Source: JBFLVU01 sp037444825
Lineage (GTDB): Bacteria > Acidobacteriota > UBA4820 > DSQY01
NCBI GenBank assembly: GCA_037444825.1
Contig: JBBILR010000015.1
Coordinates: 1-64,000, forward strand
DNA length: 64,000 bases
Reading direction: 5' to 3'
Made by a program: the position numbers and the translations under genes. The notes beneath the pieces were generated by a model. It had not been told where the DNA came from. It saw only the letters and a program-made list of their open reading frames with translations, and made no database searches. This document shows, piece after piece, positions 34,401 to 41,895 of the stretch (position 1 is its first letter; the number at the start of each line of letters is the position of its first letter).

Positions 34401-35326
34401 CCGAATCCCGGCGGCTCGTGGGCCGGGACCCGGCCTTCCGAACCGCCCTGGACCTGGCCCGGCGGGCCGCCCGCTCCCGGGGCCCCGTTCTCCTCGTCGG
34501 CCCCAGCGGCAGCGGCAAGAGCGCGGTGGCCCGGCTCATCCACCGGTGCCGGCCCTCCGCGCCGGGCCCCTTCGAGGAGTGGCACGCCGCCTCCGTCCCG
34601 GCCGACCTCTTCGAAGCGGAGCTCTTCGGCGTGGAAAGGGGGGCGGCCACGGGGGTGGCCCCCCGGCCCGGCCTCTTCGAGAGGGTGGGGGGGGGCACGG
34701 TGTGCCTCTCGGGCCTGGAGCTGTTGAGCCCCGGCCAGCAGGCTTCCCTGCTGCGTGTCCTCGAAGGCCGGCCCTTCACGCGGCTGGGAGGGGGCCGTTC
34801 CCTCTCCCTCCGGGCCCTGGTCCTGGCCGCCTTTTCCGAACCCCCCGAATCGATCGCCGCCCGGGGCCAGCTCCGGCAGGACCTTCTTTTCCGGCTGGAC
34901 CTGCTCCGCATCGACCTGCCGGCCCTGGCGGACCGCGCCGGGGACATCCCCCTCCTGTGCCGTCACTTTCTGCGCCAGGCCTGCGGCAGGGCCCGCCGCC
35001 CCGTCCCCGCCCTCTCGCCGGAACTGCTGCAGGCCCTCGCCGCCCACCCCTGGCCGGGGAACCTCCGGGAGCTGGCCCAGCGCATGGAGGCCCTCGCCCT
35101 CCTGGACCGGGAGGTCCTCACCCCCGAGGACCTGCCCGCCTCCTTCTGGATGGAGGAGCCGGCGCCGGTGCGGGCCCTGGAGCGCCGCCTGACGCTGGAG
35201 GAGCTGAAGGACGCCTACATCCGCTTCGTGCTGGCCCGGGTGGGGGGGAACCGCACCCGTGCGGCCCGCTGGCTGGGCATCAGCCGGAAGGCCCTCTGGG
35301 CCCATTTGAGACGCGGTTCCCCCTGA
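34397..35326 (+). CDS. sigma54-activator-like AAA+ protein with degenerate ATPase motifs
   Basis: A 309-residue protein shaped like the central AAA+ and C-terminal Fis-HTH of enhancer-binding proteins, without a receiver or sensor domain. Walker A is intact (VGPSGSGKSAVARLIH, residues 33-48). The GAFTGA loop reads GAATGV (ELFGVERGAATGV), and Walker B reads VCLSGLELL instead of the usual FLDEI type. The RxDLLFRLDLLRIDLP segment, the WPGNLREL motif and a Fis helix (RTRAARWLGISRKALWAHL) remain. Loss of the GAFTGA phenylalanine and of the Walker B acidic pair makes sigma54 activation unlikely. It may work as a nucleotide-binding regulator. The start overlaps rsfS by ATGA. Confidence 0.82.
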   Translation: MTESRRLVGRDPAFRTALDLARRAARSRGPVLLVGPSGSGKSAVARLIHRCRPSAPGPFEEWHAASVPADLFEAELFGVERGAATGVAPRPGLFERVGGGTVCLSGLELLSPGQQASLLRVLEGRPFTRLGGGRSLSLRALVLAAFSEPPESIAARGQLRQDLLFRLDLLRIDLPALADRAGDIPLLCRHFLRQACGRARRPVPALSPELLQALAAHPWPGNLRELAQRMEALALLDREVLTPEDLPASFWMEEPAPVRALERRLTLEELKDAYIRFVLARVGGNRTRAARWLGISRKALWAHLRRGSP

Positions 35327-35334
35327 GGTAGAAT
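35306..35334 (+). promoter_or_regulatory. promoter before rlmH, overlapping the upstream gene
   Basis: TTGAGA at 35306-35311 and TAGAAT at 35329-35334 with a 17-base spacer. The -35 lies inside the 3' end of the AAA+ gene, so rlmH can be transcribed independently. Confidence 0.65.
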
Positions 35335-35348
35335 CGCCAGGTTTGGAG

Positions 35349-35810
35349 ATGTGGGAGATTCGAGTGGTTCACGTGGGCCGTTTCGCCGACCGGAACCTGG
35401 GGGCCGCCGCCTCCCGCTACGCCGCCATGGTGGGGGGCGAGTGGCGCCTCCGGCTGGAGCCGGTGGCCGCTTCCTCTCGGAAGGAGCCCGACCGCGTCCG
35501 GAGGGAGGAGGGGGAGCGGCTCCTCCAGCGGGCCCCGAGGGAGGCCTACCGGGTGGCCCTCGACCCGGCCGGCGAGCCCCTGGACAGCTCGGCCTTCGGC
35601 CGGTTTCTCTCCGCCCTGAAGGACTCGGGGCGCCGGGTGGTCTTCCTCGTGGGGGGCGCCCACGGGCTCTCCCGGGAAGTCCGGGAAGGTTCCCACAAGG
35701 TCCTCTCCCTCTCCGCCCTGACCCTTCCCCACGAAATGGCCGTGCTTCTGCTGACGGAACAGATCTACCGCGCCTTCGCCGCCTCCACGGGCAGGCCCTA
35801 CGCGAAATAG
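35349..35810 (+). CDS. rlmH: 23S rRNA pseudouridine-1915 N3-methyltransferase
   Basis: RlmH is a SPOUT methyltransferase acting on the 70S ribosome. The 153-residue protein has WEIRVVHVGRF at the start, a substrate loop, and the SAM-binding knot VFLVGGAHGLSREVREG followed by LSLSALTLPHEMAVLLLTEQIYRAF. I chose ATG 35349 since it gives the usual MxI start. The TTG two codons upstream is possible. The -10 at 35329-35334 leaves a leader of only a few bases. Confidence 0.94.
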   Translation: MWEIRVVHVGRFADRNLGAAASRYAAMVGGEWRLRLEPVAASSRKEPDRVRREEGERLLQRAPREAYRVALDPAGEPLDSSAFGRFLSALKDSGRRVVFLVGGAHGLSREVREGSHKVLSLSALTLPHEMAVLLLTEQIYRAFAASTGRPYAK

Positions 35811-35827
35811 GAGACGAGGAGTGGTCC

Positions 35828-36184
35828 ATGGACAAGAAGACCCTGAAGCACTTTGAGAAACTGCTCCAGGAAAAGAGGCGGGAGCTCCAGGCCGCTTACC
35901 AGGACAAGCTCCAGCGAAGCGGCGACGCCGGCGCCGACGGGGCGCTGGATTCGGCCGACGAGGCCTCCGCCAACTACAACAAGGAATTCTGGTACTCCCT
36001 CTCCGACTCCGACCGGCGGACCATGCGGCTCATCGACGAGGCCCTCCGGGAAATCCGTGCAGGCACCTTCGGGGAGTGCAAGAACTGCGGGGAACCGATC
36101 CAGCGGAAACGGCTGGAGGCCGTTCCCTGGGCCCGGCACTGTTTGGCCTGCCAGGACCTCCAGGACCGCGGCCTCATCGAATGA
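35828..36184 (+). CDS. DksA/TraR-family zinc-finger protein
   Basis: A 118-residue protein. An N-terminal coiled coil (about 1-70: KHFEKLLQEKRRELQAAYQD) precedes a C4 zinc finger, CKNC near residue 85 and CLAC near residue 107. DksA-like proteins insert the coiled coil into the RNA polymerase secondary channel and act with ppGpp. The acidic coiled-coil tip (ALDSADEASANYN) resembles DksA, though the protein is shorter than E. coli DksA (151). It is the gene after rlmH in a likely operon. Confidence 0.88.
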   Translation: MDKKTLKHFEKLLQEKRRELQAAYQDKLQRSGDAGADGALDSADEASANYNKEFWYSLSDSDRRTMRLIDEALREIRAGTFGECKNCGEPIQRKRLEAVPWARHCLACQDLQDRGLIE

Positions 36185-36194
36185 AGAGCGGGCC

Positions 36195-37568
36195 ATGCGC
36201 CTGAAGACGGCCGTCGTCACGGCCTTTCTGATCCTGATGCTCATCTTCCTGCTGGGGCTCGTGTCCCTCAACGGCCCCCTGCTGGCCTCCCCCTTCGACC
36301 TCTTCGGCCTGCGGGTCCCCACCGGCTGGGTCCTGGCCCTCACGCTCCTTCTGGGCTTCCTGGCCTTTTTCCTTTGGCTGGTCGTCTCCGGGACGGTGGA
36401 GATGGTCCGGCGCTGGTTCCGCAGCCTCGAACAACAGAGCGAGCGTGCCGCGGAGGAGGCCTACCTCAAGGGCCTGGACGCCTCGCTGGGGAGCCGGCCG
36501 CTGGAGGCCATCGCCCACTTCCAACGCTCCCTGGAGGCCTCCCCCGGCTACCTGCCTTCCCTCCTCCAGCTGGGCAACGCCCTCCGGCAGGCGGGGAGGC
36601 TCCAGGAGGCCCTCGCCTACCACCGCCAGGCGCTGGAGCGAAGGCCCAACGACGTGCCCACGCTGTACGCCCTGGCGGAGGACGCCATCCTCCTCCAGGA
36701 CCACGAAGAGGCCAAGCGCCACCTGAGCGCCATCCTGGACCTTCAGCCCCGCCGCGCCCTCAAGGCCCTCCGGATGCTGAGAACCCTCTACATCCGGGAG
36801 GCCAACTGGACCTCCGCCCTGGAGGTTCAGCGGCTCATCACCGCCGCCCGCGTCCGGGAGGAGGAGCGGGCGGAGGACGCCCCCTATACCCCGGGGCTCC
36901 TCTACCAGATCGGGGTGGACCTGCTCGCCCAGGAACGAAACCGGGAGGCCGCCCAACAGTTCGAGAAGGTGCGGGCCAAATACCCCCACTTCCAGCCGGC
37001 CTATCTCAAGCTGGCCGAGGCGCTCCTCCTGGAAGGGCGGGAGGGGGAGGCCGTGGAGGTGTACCTGGACGGCTACCGGCGAAACGCCTCCCCCCCCTGC
37101 GTGCTGGCCATGGAGCAGCTCTTTCTGGACAAGGGGGACCCGGAGGGCGCCATCGCCCGGTACCGCCAGCTCATCGAATCCTCCGACCGCAAGGTCCTGC
37201 CCAAGTTCCTCCTGGGGCGCTTCTACTACCGGCTGGAGGCCTACGACCGGGCCGAGGCCCTCTTCCGGGAAATTCGCGGCCACGTCGGCCAGTCGGGCCT
37301 GCTGGAGTACTACCTGGGCCGGATCCGGGAGCGGAAAGGCGACGCGGGGGGGGCGTGCGGCCACTACCGCGAGGTCATCCGCATCCTCAACCCCTTCGAG
37401 CTGAACTACACCTGCTCCGGCTGCGGCGCCAAGGCCCCGGAGTGGCGGGACTTCTGCGAAACCTGCCTGAAGTGGGACACCTTCGCCCCCCGCTTCCGGG
37501 ACGAGTTGCTCCAGGAACTCCAGGAACCCCGGCCCGTCTTCTACGAAGGCCTCCCCTGGCACCGCTGA
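36195..37568 (+). CDS. LapA-LapB-like fusion: membrane anchor, TPRs and C-terminal zinc ribbon
   Basis: A 457-residue protein. Residues 1-75 hold two membrane helices around a short loop (GLVSLNGPLLASPFDLFG) as in LapA. Residues 90-400 are TPR repeats like LapB/YciM, such as YLPSLLQLGNALRQAGRLQE. The end carries a rubredoxin-like metal ribbon, CSGCGAKAPEWRDFCETC, typical of LapB. In E. coli LapB brings LpxC to FtsH and so sets the LPS level; LapA is a separate adjacent gene. Here both appear as one polypeptide. It follows the DksA-like gene by ten bases and converges with trmJ. Confidence 0.82.
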   Translation: MRLKTAVVTAFLILMLIFLLGLVSLNGPLLASPFDLFGLRVPTGWVLALTLLLGFLAFFLWLVVSGTVEMVRRWFRSLEQQSERAAEEAYLKGLDASLGSRPLEAIAHFQRSLEASPGYLPSLLQLGNALRQAGRLQEALAYHRQALERRPNDVPTLYALAEDAILLQDHEEAKRHLSAILDLQPRRALKALRMLRTLYIREANWTSALEVQRLITAARVREEERAEDAPYTPGLLYQIGVDLLAQERNREAAQQFEKVRAKYPHFQPAYLKLAEALLLEGREGEAVEVYLDGYRRNASPPCVLAMEQLFLDKGDPEGAIARYRQLIESSDRKVLPKFLLGRFYYRLEAYDRAEALFREIRGHVGQSGLLEYYLGRIRERKGDAGGACGHYREVIRILNPFELNYTCSGCGAKAPEWRDFCETCLKWDTFAPRFRDELLQELQEPRPVFYEGLPWHR

Positions 37569-37575
37569 GGCGCCG

Positions 37576-38307
37576 TCAGGGGGGAAGCCGGGCCTCCAGG
37601 CGCCGAAGCAGGCTCCGAAGAACCTCCGTGTCCCTCCGCCGGAAACCCAGCCGGTGGACCATGGCCCTCAGCTCCCGGGCCACCGGCTCGTCCCCCCGTT
37701 TCAGGAATCCGGCCCTTCGCGCCGTCCGAAGCAGGCGGGCCGTCAGGTCCTCGAGGTCCCCGTGGGTGGCCTCCTCTCCCTCCCGCGGGGAACTCCCTTC
37801 GCGGTCCCGTGCCCGGAAGAGAAGGTAGGCCAGGACCGCGGCGCTCTGCGCCACGTTCAGATCGCGGTAGGCCGGGTGGGTGGGGATGACCACCACGCCG
37901 GAACAGGAGGCCGTCTCCTCGGCGGTGAGGCCCGAGGATTCGGAGCCGAAGACGAGGGCCGTCTCCTCGTCCCCCCGCTGGGCCAGACGGCGGGCCGCCT
38001 CTTCCGGTTCGAGGTTCTCCAGCCGGCGGGCGGCGTGGGGGGCCGTGGCGAGAACCAGCGTGCAGGGGGCCACCGCCTCGGCCAGGGTGGGGACGGTCAC
38101 GGCCCGGTCCAGCACGTCGGCGGCCCGCCAGGCCATGCGCCGGGCTTCCGTTTCGAAGTACGGAGGCGCCCCCGGCGCGTCGCCGCTCCGGTGGAGGCGC
38201 GGGTCCACCAGCACCAGCGGCCCCAGGCCGAAGTTCTTGGCGATCCGGGCCACCGACCCCACGTTCCCCGGCGAGCGGCTGCGGACCAGCACCAGCCGGG
38301 TTCCCAC
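37576..38307 (-). CDS. trmJ: TrmJ-like tRNA 2'-O-methyltransferase (SpoU/TrmH superfamily)
   Basis: A 243-residue SPOUT methyltransferase. It opens with RLVLVRSRSPGNVGSVARIAKNFGL, the TrmJ-type start, then has LVFGSESSGLTAEE and the knot IPTHPAYRDLNVAQSAAVLAYLL. A C-terminal helical region of about 75 residues matches TrmJ, which methylates position 32 of tRNA. Other SpoU specificities remain possible. The GTG start shares one base with the mltG stop (TAGTG). Confidence 0.85.
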   Translation of the reverse strand: MGTRLVLVRSRSPGNVGSVARIAKNFGLGPLVLVDPRLHRSGDAPGAPPYFETEARRMAWRAADVLDRAVTVPTLAEAVAPCTLVLATAPHAARRLENLEPEEAARRLAQRGDEETALVFGSESSGLTAEETASCSGVVVIPTHPAYRDLNVAQSAAVLAYLLFRARDREGSSPREGEEATHGDLEDLTARLLRTARRAGFLKRGDEPVARELRAMVHRLGFRRRDTEVLRSLLRRLEARLPP

Positions 38308-39323
38308 TAGCGCCTCCCCCCGCCGCCGTTTCTCCCCTTCCGGGTGCGGGCCACCCAGGTGTTGTGCTCCTCGAGGGTCCTGGAAAAGGCGTGGGTCCCG
38401 TCGTTCCGGCTCACGAAGTACAGGTAGGGCGTCTGCCGGGGCTCCAGGGCCGCCTCCAGGGAGGCCCGGCCGGGGCTGCAGATGGGGCCGGGGGGGAGGC
38501 CGGGGTGGCGGTAGGTGTTGTAGGGGCTCTCGAAGGCCCAGTCCTCCCGGAGCAGGAGGGTCCGGTTCAAGCCCGCCCGTCTGAGGGCGTAGAGGACCGA
38601 AGGGTCGGTCTGGAGCGGCATACCCAGCCGCAGGCGGTTCTGAAAGACCCCGGCCACCACCGGCCGCTCCTCCGGCGCCGCCGTTTCCTTCTCCACCAGG
38701 GAGGCGAGGGTGACCACCTCCCTCACCGGCCTGCCGGAGGCCGTCCCCCTCCGGGCCCAGAAGGACCGGAAGGATTTGACCAGCGTGTCCGCCACCGCCT
38801 TCTCCGACAAGCCGGGGTCGAAGCGGTAGGTTTCCGGGAAGAGGTAGCCCTCCAGGTCCTCCGCCTGCGGATCCAGCCCCTCCAGCGGAGAGGGGTCCCG
38901 AAAGGCCGCCCGGAAGGCTTCCTTCCGCCCCATGCCGGCTTCGGCCAGGAGCTCCGCCGTCTGGTCCAGGCAGAGTCCCTCCGGGATGGTCACCCGGGCC
39001 AGCTCCACGTCCCCCCGGTTGAGCTTCGCGAGGATCTCCAGCGGGCTCATGGGCCTTTCGAAGCGGTAGGTGCCGGAGCGGATGCGGCGCGGCTTGCCGT
39101 ACAGGACGAAGGCGATCTTGAAGGAGGGGAGGAAGCGGATCCGCCCGGCCCGGTGGAGCGTCTCCGCCACCTCGCCGGCGTGCATGCCGCGGGGAATGGT
39201 CACCCGCACCTCCCCGGGGGCCCCGTAGGGGGTGTGCCAGTCCCAGGCCAGGAAGCCGCCCCCCGCCGCCGCCAGCGCCGAGGCGAGGAGGGAGAGGAGG
39301 CCGGCGCGCCGGAGGAGGGCCAT
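38307..39323 (-). CDS. mltG: endolytic murein transglycosylase
   Basis: MltG cleaves nascent glycan strands at the inner membrane and ends their elongation. The 338-residue protein has one N-terminal membrane helix, a LysM-like region (VTIPRGMHAGEVAETLHRAG), and the YceG catalytic domain with SLVEKET holding the catalytic Glu near residue 210, LGMPLQTDPSVLYAL, and YNTYRHPGLPPGPICSPG. ATG 39323 overlaps the ruvX stop and has GGGG upstream; a GTG three codons earlier is the alternative. Confidence 0.94.
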   Translation of the reverse strand: MALLRRAGLLSLLASALAAAGGGFLAWDWHTPYGAPGEVRVTIPRGMHAGEVAETLHRAGRIRFLPSFKIAFVLYGKPRRIRSGTYRFERPMSPLEILAKLNRGDVELARVTIPEGLCLDQTAELLAEAGMGRKEAFRAAFRDPSPLEGLDPQAEDLEGYLFPETYRFDPGLSEKAVADTLVKSFRSFWARRGTASGRPVREVVTLASLVEKETAAPEERPVVAGVFQNRLRLGMPLQTDPSVLYALRRAGLNRTLLLREDWAFESPYNTYRHPGLPPGPICSPGRASLEAALEPRQTPYLYFVSRNDGTHAFSRTLEEHNTWVARTRKGRNGGGGRR

Positions 39324-39751
39324 CAGGGGCACCCCGCGTCCAGGTAGGACTGGAGAAGGACCGCCGCCGCCAGCTGGTCCAGCCGGCCCTTGCGGCCCCG
39401 GAGGCGCTCCTGGCGCTCCTTGAGGATCGCCTCCGCTTCGTGGCTGGTGAGGCGCTCGTCCCAGAGCACCACGGGAACCCCGGGGAGGAGGGCCTCGATG
39501 CGCCGGGCCAGGCGCCGCACCTCCTCCCCCAGGGGGCTCTCCCGGCCGTCCATGTGGCGGGGGTCCCCCAGGACCACCGCCCGGGCCCCCTCCCGCCTCG
39601 CCGCCTCCGCCACGACCTCCGCGGCGGACCTCCGTCCCGCGACCTCCGCCGTCGCCAGGGGACGGGCCAGGGTGGCGGTCTCGTCGGAGACGGCCAGGCC
39701 GATCCGCCGTTTCCCGTAGTCCACCCCCAGGATCCTTCCCGCCGGTCTCAC
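39323..39751 (-). CDS. ruvX: RuvX/YqgF-family Holliday-junction resolvase-like nuclease
   Basis: A 142-residue RNase H-fold protein. It has ILGVDYGKRRIGLAVSD at the N-terminus, VVLGDPRHMDG, VVLWDERLTSHEAEAIL and a final aspartate-containing QLAAAVLLQSYLD. Family members process the 5' end of pre-16S rRNA and may resolve junctions. The start is GTG overlapping the ubiE stop codon (GTGA). Confidence 0.94.
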   Translation of the reverse strand: MRPAGRILGVDYGKRRIGLAVSDETATLARPLATAEVAGRRSAAEVVAEAARREGARAVVLGDPRHMDGRESPLGEEVRRLARRIEALLPGVPVVLWDERLTSHEAEAILKERQERLRGRKGRLDQLAAAVLLQSYLDAGCP

Positions 39752-40473
39752 GGCTCGCCCCCCCTCCGGGCCGCGTGGAGGGTGGCGATCCCCCCGGTGA
39801 GCGCCTTCTGGACCACGTCCCGAAATCCCGCCCGCCGTAGGAGTTCGGCGAAAGCCGGGGGGTCGGGGAAGAGGTCCACGGTGGCGGGGAGGTACCCGTA
39901 GGGCCCGCTCACCCCGCTGACGAGGCGGCCCACGGCGGGCAGGACCCGCTGGAAATAGAGACGGTAGAGGGCCCCGAAAAACCCCGGCCTCGGATGGGAG
40001 AACTCCAGGACCACCAGACGCCCGCCGGGCTTCAGGACCCGGGCCATTTCCCGAAGGCCCGTCGGCAGGTCCTCGAAGTTCCGCACGCCGAAGGCCACGG
40101 TGACCCCGTCGGCGGAGCCGTCTTGGAGAGGAAGGCGGAGGGCGTCCCCCAGAACGAAGCGGAGGCCCCTCCGGCCGTCCTTTCGAAGCGCCCGCTCCAG
40201 CATGGGGCGGCTGAAATCCACCCCCACCACCCGGGCGCCCCGGCGTCCGAGGGCCAGGGCCAGGTCTCCCGTTCCGGTGCAAAGGTCCACCACCACCTCG
40301 CCGGGCCGGGGATCCAGGGCGCGCACCGCCCGGTACCGCCAGAGGCGGTCCACGTTCAGCGACAGGAGGTGGTTCAGGAGGTCGTAGGTGGGGGCGATGG
40401 CCCCGAACATCCGGGCCACCTCCTCCCCCTTCCGGCGCACGGGGTCGGGCACCGGGGCCGCGCTTCCCCTCAC
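39748..40473 (-). CDS. ubiE: UbiE/MenG-type quinone C-methyltransferase
   Basis: A SAM-dependent methyltransferase of 241 residues that C-methylates demethylmenaquinone or the ubiquinone precursor. Motif I is VVDLCTGTGDLALALG; FGVRNFEDLPTGLREMARVLKPGG and the N-terminal MFGAIAPTYDLLNHLLSL are the family signatures. The presence of menaquinone rather than ubiquinone is inferred from the gene set. The start is GTG overlapping the rfaE1 stop (GTGA), with GGAGG upstream. Confidence 0.94.
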   Translation of the reverse strand: MRGSAAPVPDPVRRKGEEVARMFGAIAPTYDLLNHLLSLNVDRLWRYRAVRALDPRPGEVVVDLCTGTGDLALALGRRGARVVGVDFSRPMLERALRKDGRRGLRFVLGDALRLPLQDGSADGVTVAFGVRNFEDLPTGLREMARVLKPGGRLVVLEFSHPRPGFFGALYRLYFQRVLPAVGRLVSGVSGPYGYLPATVDLFPDPPAFAELLRRAGFRDVVQKALTGGIATLHAARRGGEP

Positions 40474-41450
40474 GGAGCCTCCCCCTCCAGGGCCAGGAGG
40501 AGTTCCTGAGGCGTGCAGACGGCGGTGCCCACCTTTCCCACCACGACGCCGGCGGCGGCGTTGGCGACGCGGGCCGCCCGCGCCAGAGGGATTCCCGCCG
40601 AGAGCCCCAGGGCCAGGGCCGCCACCACGGTGTCCCCGGCGCCCGTGACGTCGAAGACCTCCCGGACCCGGGCGGGGATGAGGTCCAGCGCCCCGCCCCG
40701 TTCCAGCAGGGCCATGCCGTGGGCCCCCAACGTGAGGAGGACCGCCCGCCAGTCGGTGCGGCGAAGGAGATCCTCCGCCACCGCCGGAACCTCTTCCAAG
40801 GTAAAGGGTTTGCCGAAAAACCCCGCCGCTTCCTCCCGGTTGGGCGTCACCACCGTGGCCCCGGGGTAGGGAAAGTGGACCGGCTTGGGGTCCACCAGGT
40901 AGGGCACCCCCGTCTCCGCCGCCAGGCGGGCCACCTCCTCCAGAAGGGAAGGGGAGACGAGGCCCTTGGCGTAGTCGGAGAGGACGAAGGCCCCGCACCC
41001 CGGCAGGAGATCCCGCAACAGCGCGAGGAGGCGCCCCCGGATCTCCGGCCCCACCTCCCGCCGGACCTCCCGGTCCACCCGCACCACCTGCTGGCGGTGG
41101 GCCACCACGCGGGTCTTCACGGTGGTGACGCGGCCGCGGTCGTGAACGAGGCCCGAAACCTCCACGCCGTTCTCCGCCAGGAGCCGCCGGAGTTCCTCTC
41201 CGTCTCCATCCTCGCCCACCACGCCGATCACCGCCGCCTCGCCCCCCAGCGCCCGGACGTTGGTGGCGACGTTGGCGGCCCCGCCCGGGGAGGAACGTTC
41301 CTCCACCACCTCCACAATGGGGATGGGCGCCTCCGGGGAGATCCGGTGGACCTCCCCGGTGACGAAGCGGTCCAGGATGAGGTCCCCCATCACCAGGACC
41401 CGAATTCCTTGCCAGGGAGGAAGTGCGCTTCGCTCGGTCTTCACCGTCAT
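40470..41450 (-). CDS. rfaE1: D-glycero-beta-D-manno-heptose-7-phosphate kinase
   Basis: A 326-residue PfkB-family kinase phosphorylating heptose 7-phosphate at C1 for LPS inner-core synthesis. Key segments are VLVMGDLILDRFVTG with EVHRISPEAPIPIVEV, PGGAANVATNVRALGG near residue 55, and the catalytic FDVTGAGDTVVAALAL near residue 258. The adenylyltransferase half of HldE is absent, so that step needs another gene. I chose ATG 41450; the ATG at 41459 lies inside the -10 element. This would leave the transcript nearly leaderless unless it is read through from the upstream genes. Confidence 0.9.
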   Translation of the reverse strand: MTVKTERSALPPWQGIRVLVMGDLILDRFVTGEVHRISPEAPIPIVEVVEERSSPGGAANVATNVRALGGEAAVIGVVGEDGDGEELRRLLAENGVEVSGLVHDRGRVTTVKTRVVAHRQQVVRVDREVRREVGPEIRGRLLALLRDLLPGCGAFVLSDYAKGLVSPSLLEEVARLAAETGVPYLVDPKPVHFPYPGATVVTPNREEAAGFFGKPFTLEEVPAVAEDLLRRTDWRAVLLTLGAHGMALLERGGALDLIPARVREVFDVTGAGDTVVAALALGLSAGIPLARAARVANAAAGVVVGKVGTAVCTPQELLLALEGEAP

Positions 41451-41457
41451 GGTCCCC

Positions 41458-41463
41458 ATTGTA
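41458..41463 (-). promoter_or_regulatory. -10 element immediately before rfaE1
   Basis: TACAAT on the minus strand, with seven bases to the ATG at 41450. No -35 is visible. If used, transcription would begin at or next to the start codon. Confidence 0.4.
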
Positions 41464-41475
41464 CACGGCCGGCTC

Positions 41476-41895
41476 TCAGAGGCCCGCCATCCACAGGTAC
41501 GCCCAGTTCAGGAGGAAGGCAAGAAGAAGCAACATCCAGAGGACCTTCTCCTCCCGCGGGGTGGGCTCCACGAAGAGGTTCCGCCCGGCGAGGCGGGAGA
41601 CGGCCCCGGCGGCCACCCAGAGGGCGAGGAGCCCGAAGACCAGCGCCGTCAGGGGATTGTCCCGGAGGGCCTCCAGGAACCTCCCGCGGAAGAGGGCCAT
41701 GAGGCTCCGCGTCGTGCCGCAGGTGGGACACGGCTTCCCCGTCACCGCGTGAAAGCCGCAGACGGGTCTCAGCCTTTGGGGCAGAACCTCCGACGCCAAA
41801 ACCACCCCCGCCGCCAGGAGGAGAAGGCCGACCCCCACGAAGACCCAGGCCGGCGGCGGGTCTCCCCGCCGCACGGGGCGGAGGAGGATCTTCAC
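41476..41895 (-). CDS. DUF2752 membrane protein
   Basis: A 139-residue protein with three to four hydrophobic helices. The DUF2752 signature is clear: CGFHAVTGKPCPTCGTT followed by SLMALFRGRFLEALRDNPL. The cysteines suggest redox or metal binding, but no function is established for the family. GTG 41895 overlaps the previous stop (GTGA). It ends the ABC-auxiliary operon. Confidence 0.85.
   Translation of the reverse strand: MKILLRPVRRGDPPPAWVFVGVGLLLLAAGVVLASEVLPQRLRPVCGFHAVTGKPCPTCGTTRSLMALFRGRFLEALRDNPLTALVFGLLALWVAAGAVSRLAGRNLFVEPTPREEKVLWMLLLLAFLLNWAYLWMAGL

Noticed and set aside
41451..41459. ATG 41459 as the start of rfaE1
   Set aside because: It lies within the -10 TACAAT and adds three residues. 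ATG 41450 keeps the family N-terminus.
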